A stretch of DNA of 9,372 nucleotides from NCBI GenBank assembly GCA_044450785.1, contig JBIOJM010000381.1, positions 1 to 9,372 on the forward strand, given 5' to 3'. Each line of letters starts with the position of its first letter. Positions within the stretch are counted from its first letter, which is position 1. A model generated the notes under the pieces. It did not search any database. It had not been told where the DNA came from and saw nothing but the letters and a program-made list of their open reading frames with translations. This stretch comes from JBIOJM01 sp044450785. Its GTDB lineage: Bacteria; Planctomycetota; Planctomycetia; Isosphaerales; Isosphaeraceae. Below, piece after piece: positions 6,595-9,372 of the stretch. The position numbers were made by a program, and so were the translations under genes.

Positions 6595-8001
6595 TCAAGC
6601 CAGGATCGAGCGGATGACGTTGCCGGCGGTGTCGGTCAGGCGATCGTCGCGGCCGTTGTGGGGAAAAGTGAGGCGGGTGTGGTCGAGGCCGAGCAGGTGG
6701 AGGATCGTGGCATGGAGGTCGTGGACGTGGGCACGATCGACCAGGGCGCGGAGGCCCACGGCGTCGGTCGCGCCGTGGATGGTGCCACCCTTGACGCCGC
6801 CGCCGGCCATCCAGCAGGTGAAGCCGTACGGGTTGTGGTCGCGGCCCTTGCCGCTCTCGGACATGGGCATGCGACCAAACTCGCCGCCCCAGATGACGAG
6901 CGTGCTGTCGAGCAGGCCCCGGCGCTTCAGGTCCTTGAGCAGCCCGGCGATGGGCTTATCGGTCCGTCCGCACATCGTGGCGTGGTTTGCCTCGACGTCG
7001 TCGTGGGCATCCCAGCCGGTGACGTCGCCCGAATAGAGCTGGACGAACCGGACGCCGCGCTCGACCAGCCTGCGCGCCAGCAGGCAGCGGGTGCCGAACT
7101 CGACCGTGCGCTGTTCGTCGAGCCCGTATAGCCGTTTCGTCTCGTCCGACTCGCGCGTGAGATCGACGGCCTCGGGCGCCGCGGTCTGCATCCGGAACGC
7201 CAGCTCGTAGGCTTCGATGCGGGCCTCGAGCTCGGCGTCCGGGCCGCGCTGTTCCTGATGACGGGCGTTGAGCCGGCCGATCAAGTCGAGCACGCCTCGC
7301 CAGGACTTCGGTGAAATCTCATCGGGCGTGAGCAGGTCGAGGATCGGGCGATCGCCGCCTCGCATCAACGTCCCCTGCTGGCCGGCCGGCAAGAACCCCG
7401 CGCCATAGGCTGGCGGGCCGCCCTTGATCCCGCCGCCCGGATCGGGCAGGACGATGAAGGCGGGGAGGTCCTGGTTCTCGGTGCCCAGGCCGTAGCTCAC
7501 CCAGCTCCCGAGGCTCGGCTTGCCCATCAGGATCGAGCCGGTGTTCATCTCGTAGACGGCCTGAGGATGATTGACGCTGTCCGCCCAGCACGAGCGGATC
7601 ACCGCCAGGTCATCGGCACACTCCGCGAGGTGGGGCAGGAAGTCGGAGATCTCGATTCCACTGCGGCCGCACCGGCGGAACGTGCGCCGGGTGGCGAGCA
7701 ACGGGTTGTGCGCGACCTTGCGCCGGGTGGCGACCGGCCCGAAGCTGGCCGGCAACGGGTGACCGGCCAGGCGCGCCAGGTCGGGCTTGGGGTCGAATGT
7801 CTCGAGATGGCTCGGACCGCCGTGCATGAACAGGTAGATGACACTCCGCGCCCTGGCTGGGAAATGGGGCGGTCGCGGAGCCTGCGGGCCGGGCGATCCG
7901 GCCGAGCCCCGGGCCTCATCCTCGTGCAACAGCCAGCAGAGCGCGAGCGCACCCAACCCTCCCCCGGCCTGCTGCAGGAAGTGTCGGCGCGACGCGGTCA
8001 T
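6595..8001 (-). CDS. DUF1501 family protein, Tat-exported, alkaline-phosphatase-like fold
   Basis: The 468-aa product begins with a Tat signal, SRRHFLQQAGGGLGALAL (4-21). It then shows family landmarks in order: FMHGGPSHLETFDPKP (58-73), HNPLLATR (98-105), DFLPHLAECADDLAVIRS (120-137), GWDAHDDVEANH (329-340), LVIWGGEFGRMP (368-379), GRDHNPYGFTCWMAGGGVKG (386-405) and DLHATILHLLGLDH (428-441). DUF1501 is placed in the alkaline phosphatase/sulfatase superfamily; the conserved Asp and His residues listed are the likely metal ligands, but no substrate is known. Exported DUF1501 proteins accompany DUF1549/DUF1553 proteins in planctomycetes, and here that partner follows 8 nt downstream. An in-frame ATG at 8037 would add 12 residues; I preferred 8001 because the twin-arginine motif then lies near the N-terminus as usual. 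Neither start has a clear Shine-Dalgarno. Confidence 0.9.
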   Translation of the reverse strand: MTASRRHFLQQAGGGLGALALCWLLHEDEARGSAGSPGPQAPRPPHFPARARSVIYLFMHGGPSHLETFDPKPDLARLAGHPLPASFGPVATRRKVAHNPLLATRRTFRRCGRSGIEISDFLPHLAECADDLAVIRSCWADSVNHPQAVYEMNTGSILMGKPSLGSWVSYGLGTENQDLPAFIVLPDPGGGIKGGPPAYGAGFLPAGQQGTLMRGGDRPILDLLTPDEISPKSWRGVLDLIGRLNARHQEQRGPDAELEARIEAYELAFRMQTAAPEAVDLTRESDETKRLYGLDEQRTVEFGTRCLLARRLVERGVRFVQLYSGDVTGWDAHDDVEANHATMCGRTDKPIAGLLKDLKRRGLLDSTLVIWGGEFGRMPMSESGKGRDHNPYGFTCWMAGGGVKGGTIHGATDAVGLRALVDRAHVHDLHATILHLLGLDHTRLTFPHNGRDDRLTDTAGNVIRSILA

Positions 8002-8155
8002 TGGAAAGTGAGCGTATGCTCGCGGCTGAGCAGGCATTTCGGTTGAATCCCCGCTATAACTTACCTCTTTGACATTCTACTCGCCAAGCCCGGTAGTCGC
8101 CAGGGCGTGACAACATATGGGCGAACCACGCTTCATCTTGAACGGCTCAGTCACC

Positions 8156-8184
8156 TTGACGTCTTAACGTTAAAACGGTAGGCT
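8156..8184 (+). promoter_or_regulatory. Candidate promoter of the antitoxin-toxin operon
   Basis: TTGACG (8156-8161) and TAGGCT (8179-8184) are 17 bp apart. The -10 is weak (three of six). The antitoxin ATG at 8191 begins 7 nt after the -10, where transcription would be expected to start, so the message may be leaderless. This agrees with the lack of any Shine-Dalgarno before that ATG. Confidence 0.4.
8164..8173. promoter_or_regulatory. Perfect palindrome TTAACGTTAA, likely antitoxin operator
   Basis: This 10-bp perfect palindrome lies inside the spacer of the candidate promoter, 17 bp before the antitoxin start. A GACGTC palindrome (8158-8163) directly adjoins it. Ribbon-helix-helix antitoxins bind short palindromes as dimers to repress their own operon. 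The operator role is inferred from position. Confidence 0.45.
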
Positions 8185-8190
8185 GCAACC

Positions 8191-8421
8191 ATGAGCACCC
8201 CCAAACGAGCCACCGTTTACTTTGATCCCGATATTCACCGCGCACTGCGGCTCAAGGCAGCCATTTCTGACAAGTCGATCTCGGACATGGTCAACGAAGC
8301 TGTAAAGCTGACGTTGGCGGAGGATGCGGAGGATTTGGCGGCGTTCGACGAGCGCAAGACGGAGCCAGATCTTGACTTCGAGCAGTTCGTCAAGGCCCTC
8401 AAGCGACGTGGCAAAATATAA
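8191..8421 (+). CDS. Ribbon-helix-helix (CopG-like) antitoxin, 76 aa
   Basis: The N-terminal half has the ribbon-helix-helix pattern: a DNA-contacting strand KRATVYFDPDI (5-15), helix HRALRLKAAISDK (16-28) and second helix SISDMVNEAVKLTL (29-42). An acidic linker follows (AEDAEDLAAFDERKTEPDLD), then a C-terminal segment FEQFVKALKRRGKI that would wrap the toxin. In this family the protein dimerises, neutralises the cognate RelE/ParE toxin and represses the operon. It overlaps the toxin gene by 14 bp (toxin GTG at 8408). A promoter and palindrome lie immediately upstream. It starts at ATG 8191 without a Shine-Dalgarno, perhaps as a leaderless transcript. Confidence 0.85.
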   Translation: MSTPKRATVYFDPDIHRALRLKAAISDKSISDMVNEAVKLTLAEDAEDLAAFDERKTEPDLDFEQFVKALKRRGKI

Positions 8422-8671
8422 GGTTCTGATTAAGCCGTCCGCGGCCAAAGAGATCGAGGCCGTTGACCAAAAGAAAGACCGCCAGCGAATCGTGGCCAGC
8501 ATCCGTTCGCTGGCCGACGATCCTCGACCGCACGGTTGCGAGAAGCTCGCCGGAGAAGACGATCGGTACCGCATCCGAACGGGGCGGTATCGCGTCATCT
8601 ATTCAATCGCAGACGAGGAGCTGCTCGTCATCGTCGTTCGGGTCGGGCATCGCAAGGACGTGTATCGATGA
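8408..8671 (+). CDS. RelE/ParE family toxin, 87 aa
   Basis: The sequence has the RelE/ParE superfamily layout: first strand KYKVLIKPSAAKEIEAV (3-19), a helical hairpin with RQRIVASIRSLADDPRP (25-41), the turn GCEKLAGEDDRYRIRTGRYR (43-62), strands VIYSIADEELLVIVVRVG (63-80) and the terminal HRKDVYR. Arg53, Arg55, Arg60, Arg62, His81 and Lys83 are candidate active residues. RelE members cut mRNA on the ribosome, while ParE members poison gyrase. The dense basic strand and HRKxVY end lean towards RelE, but this is not decisive. I chose GTG 8408 because the strand begins just after it and the product has the usual length; earlier in-frame starts only read antitoxin DNA in the wrong frame. It is translated from the antitoxin message through a 14-bp overlap. 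Confidence 0.85.
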   Translation: MAKYKVLIKPSAAKEIEAVDQKKDRQRIVASIRSLADDPRPHGCEKLAGEDDRYRIRTGRYRVIYSIADEELLVIVVRVGHRKDVYR

Positions 8672-8789
8672 GCCGCCAACGGAGCCGCTGCGGCGGACGC
8701 CAGCGGGCGCGCCGCCGGCGCCGCCAACCGTAGGCGCGTTGTCGGCAGATCATTGATCATGACGTTCGACGAATCACCTTGTCTCCCTC

Positions 8790-8818
8790 TTGACTACTCA
8801 GACGGGTTGTCTTAGACT
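8790..8818 (+). promoter_or_regulatory. Candidate promoter of the BlaI-type repressor gene
   Basis: TTGACT (8790-8795) and TAGACT (8813-8818) are 17 bp apart, five and four of six consensus matches. The first operator-like dyad (8800-8812) fills the spacer, and the second (8826-8838) begins about where transcription should start. Repressor bound at either site would block RNA polymerase. Confidence 0.5.
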
Positions 8819-8843
8819 GCTAGTCAGACATGTTGTCTTGGAC
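8797..8843. promoter_or_regulatory. Tandem operator-like repeats (two AGAC-N5-GTCT dyads)
   Basis: Two 21-bp direct repeats (8797-8817 and 8823-8843) match at 17 positions and are offset by 26 bp. Each holds a dyad: AGACGGGTTGTCT at 8800-8812 and AGACATGTTGTCT at 8826-8838; the second has perfect 5-bp arms. BlaI/MecI repressors bind pairs of short dyads at their own promoters, so these are probable autoregulatory sites. The role is inferred; the repeats themselves are seen directly. Confidence 0.55.
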
Positions 8844-8854
8844 CGAGGGATGAG

Positions 8855-9250
8855 ATGAATCGGCAGCATCAGGACGTGACGGAGGCGGAGCTGGCGTTGA
8901 TGCAGTGTCTCTGGGACGCTGGCCCGGCGACGATCCGGCAACTGGTCGAGCGCGTGTACAAGCAGAGCGGGGCATCGGTCTACGCGACGGTGCAGAAGCT
9001 GCTCGATCGCCTCGAGTCAAAGGGATTCGTCGACCGCGACCGGGGTGGATCGACCCATCGCTTTCACGCGGCGATCAACCGCGACGAGCTGATCGGTCGC
9101 CGGCTTCGCGCGGTCGCCGACTCGCTTTGCGGCGGCTCACTGTCGCCGCTCTTGACTCACTTGGTCGAGGGGCGCGGGCTCTCCGAGCAAGAACGCCGCG
9201 AGCTCCATCTTCTGATCGACAAGCTCGATGGCAAACGACGATCAAACTAA
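8855..9250 (+). CDS. BlaI/MecI/CopY family transcriptional repressor, 131 aa
   Basis: The winged-helix domain spans about residues 8-72: TEAELALMQCLWDAGPATIR (9-28) is the family opening. ASVYATVQKLLDRLESKGF (40-58) is the recognition helix region with the classic TVxxLLxRLExKG pattern, followed by the wing VDRDRGGSTHRFHAAI. The C-terminal half (LIGRRLRAVADSL, SPLLTHLVE, LSEQERRELHLLIDKLD) is the helical dimer domain. Length is normal. In BlaI/BlaR systems a membrane M56 peptidase cleaves the repressor on signal; no such gene lies in the 122 bp after this one, so the partner is further away or absent. A weak GAGGGA (8845-8850) precedes the ATG by 4 nt. The promoter carries two dyads that are probably its own targets. 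The regulated pathway cannot be deduced. Confidence 0.9.
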   Translation: MNRQHQDVTEAELALMQCLWDAGPATIRQLVERVYKQSGASVYATVQKLLDRLESKGFVDRDRGGSTHRFHAAINRDELIGRRLRAVADSLCGGSLSPLLTHLVEGRGLSEQERRELHLLIDKLDGKRRSN

Positions 9251-9290
9251 CCCGACGCGTCCGTTTTGAAGTTGCGCTTTTTTTGATTTC

Positions 9291-9372
9291 GCCCCGAAGG
9301 GGCAGTAACATATCAGCCCAGGGCAACGCCCTGGGATCTGGAAAACGTGATGACCCGTGCCCTGAAAGGGCC
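9291..9372. repeat. Cluster of GC-rich hairpins, REP-like intergenic repeat (runs off the window)
   Basis: Three perfect hairpins occur in 81 bp: GCCCC/GGGGC with loop GAA (9291-9303), CCCAGGGC/GCCCTGGG with loop AAC (9317-9335), and GCCCT/AGGGC with loop GAA (9359-9371). The outer two share the same architecture. This spacing resembles intergenic palindromic repeat units scattered in many genomes. A run of seven Ts (9279-9286 region) lies before, not after, the first hairpin, so this is not a standard terminator for the repressor gene, though the hairpins could still stall transcription. Confidence 0.6.

Noticed and set aside
6658..8046. Rightward frames at 6658-7131 and 7567-8046
   Set aside because: Both are antisense to the DUF1501 gene, which shows Tat signal and family motifs throughout; the rightward translations look random.
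8705..8725. GC-rich inverted repeat after the toxin gene as a rho-independent terminator
   Set aside because: Arms GGCGC/GCGCC (8706-8710 and 8718-8722) exist but no T tract follows, and the surrounding GC-rich sequence makes short inverted matches likely by chance.

Overview
The window looks like planctomycete DNA, most likely from the Isosphaeraceae/Gemmataceae side of the phylum. The main reason is a leftward pair made of a Tat-exported DUF1501 protein and a DUF1549/DUF1553 (PSD1-type) protein, a combination typical of planctomycetes. High GC in most genes, a secreted ankyrin-repeat protein, a BlaI-type repressor and weak or absent Shine-Dalgarno sequences at most starts also fit. All family names come from reading motifs by eye; no search was run.

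Left part (1-1439, rightward): the window opens inside the C-terminal end of an enolase-superfamily protein. A compact cluster of three small unrecognised genes follows (57, 78 and 180 aa). The last two overlap by an ATGA stop/start, and the third is clearly AT-richer than the rest of the window. This cluster is the best candidate here for something undescribed. Its layout resembles a small effector followed by a partner, but that function is inference only.

Middle (1440-4428): an apparently gene-free stretch carries a plausible promoter. It leads into an exported protein with a unique N-terminal domain and C-terminal ankyrin repeats. On the other strand lie a possible gene scrap and the C-terminal part of an unrecognised protein, whose frame runs to the edge of a 790-bp mobile element. 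That element (3571-4360) has 22-bp perfect inverted ends. It encodes a REP-associated (RayT/Y1 HUH) transposase broken by two frameshifts.

Right-centre (4429-8037, leftward): the DUF1501 gene comes first and the DUF1549/DUF1553 gene follows 8 nt later, so they are probably cotranscribed. Both products should be exported. The second gene has a frameshift about 65 codons before its proper end. The three frameshifts in the window can each be repaired by removing one base, so sequencing error and real decay both need considering.

Right end (8150-9372, rightward): a ribbon-helix-helix antitoxin and RelE/ParE toxin pair has a promoter with a palindrome in its spacer and possibly a leaderless message. 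Next comes a BlaI/MecI-type repressor gene whose own promoter overlaps two copies of an AGAC-N5-GTCT dyad, suggesting autoregulation. The window ends in a run of short GC-rich hairpins that look like an intergenic palindromic repeat. No rRNA, tRNA or CRISPR array was seen.
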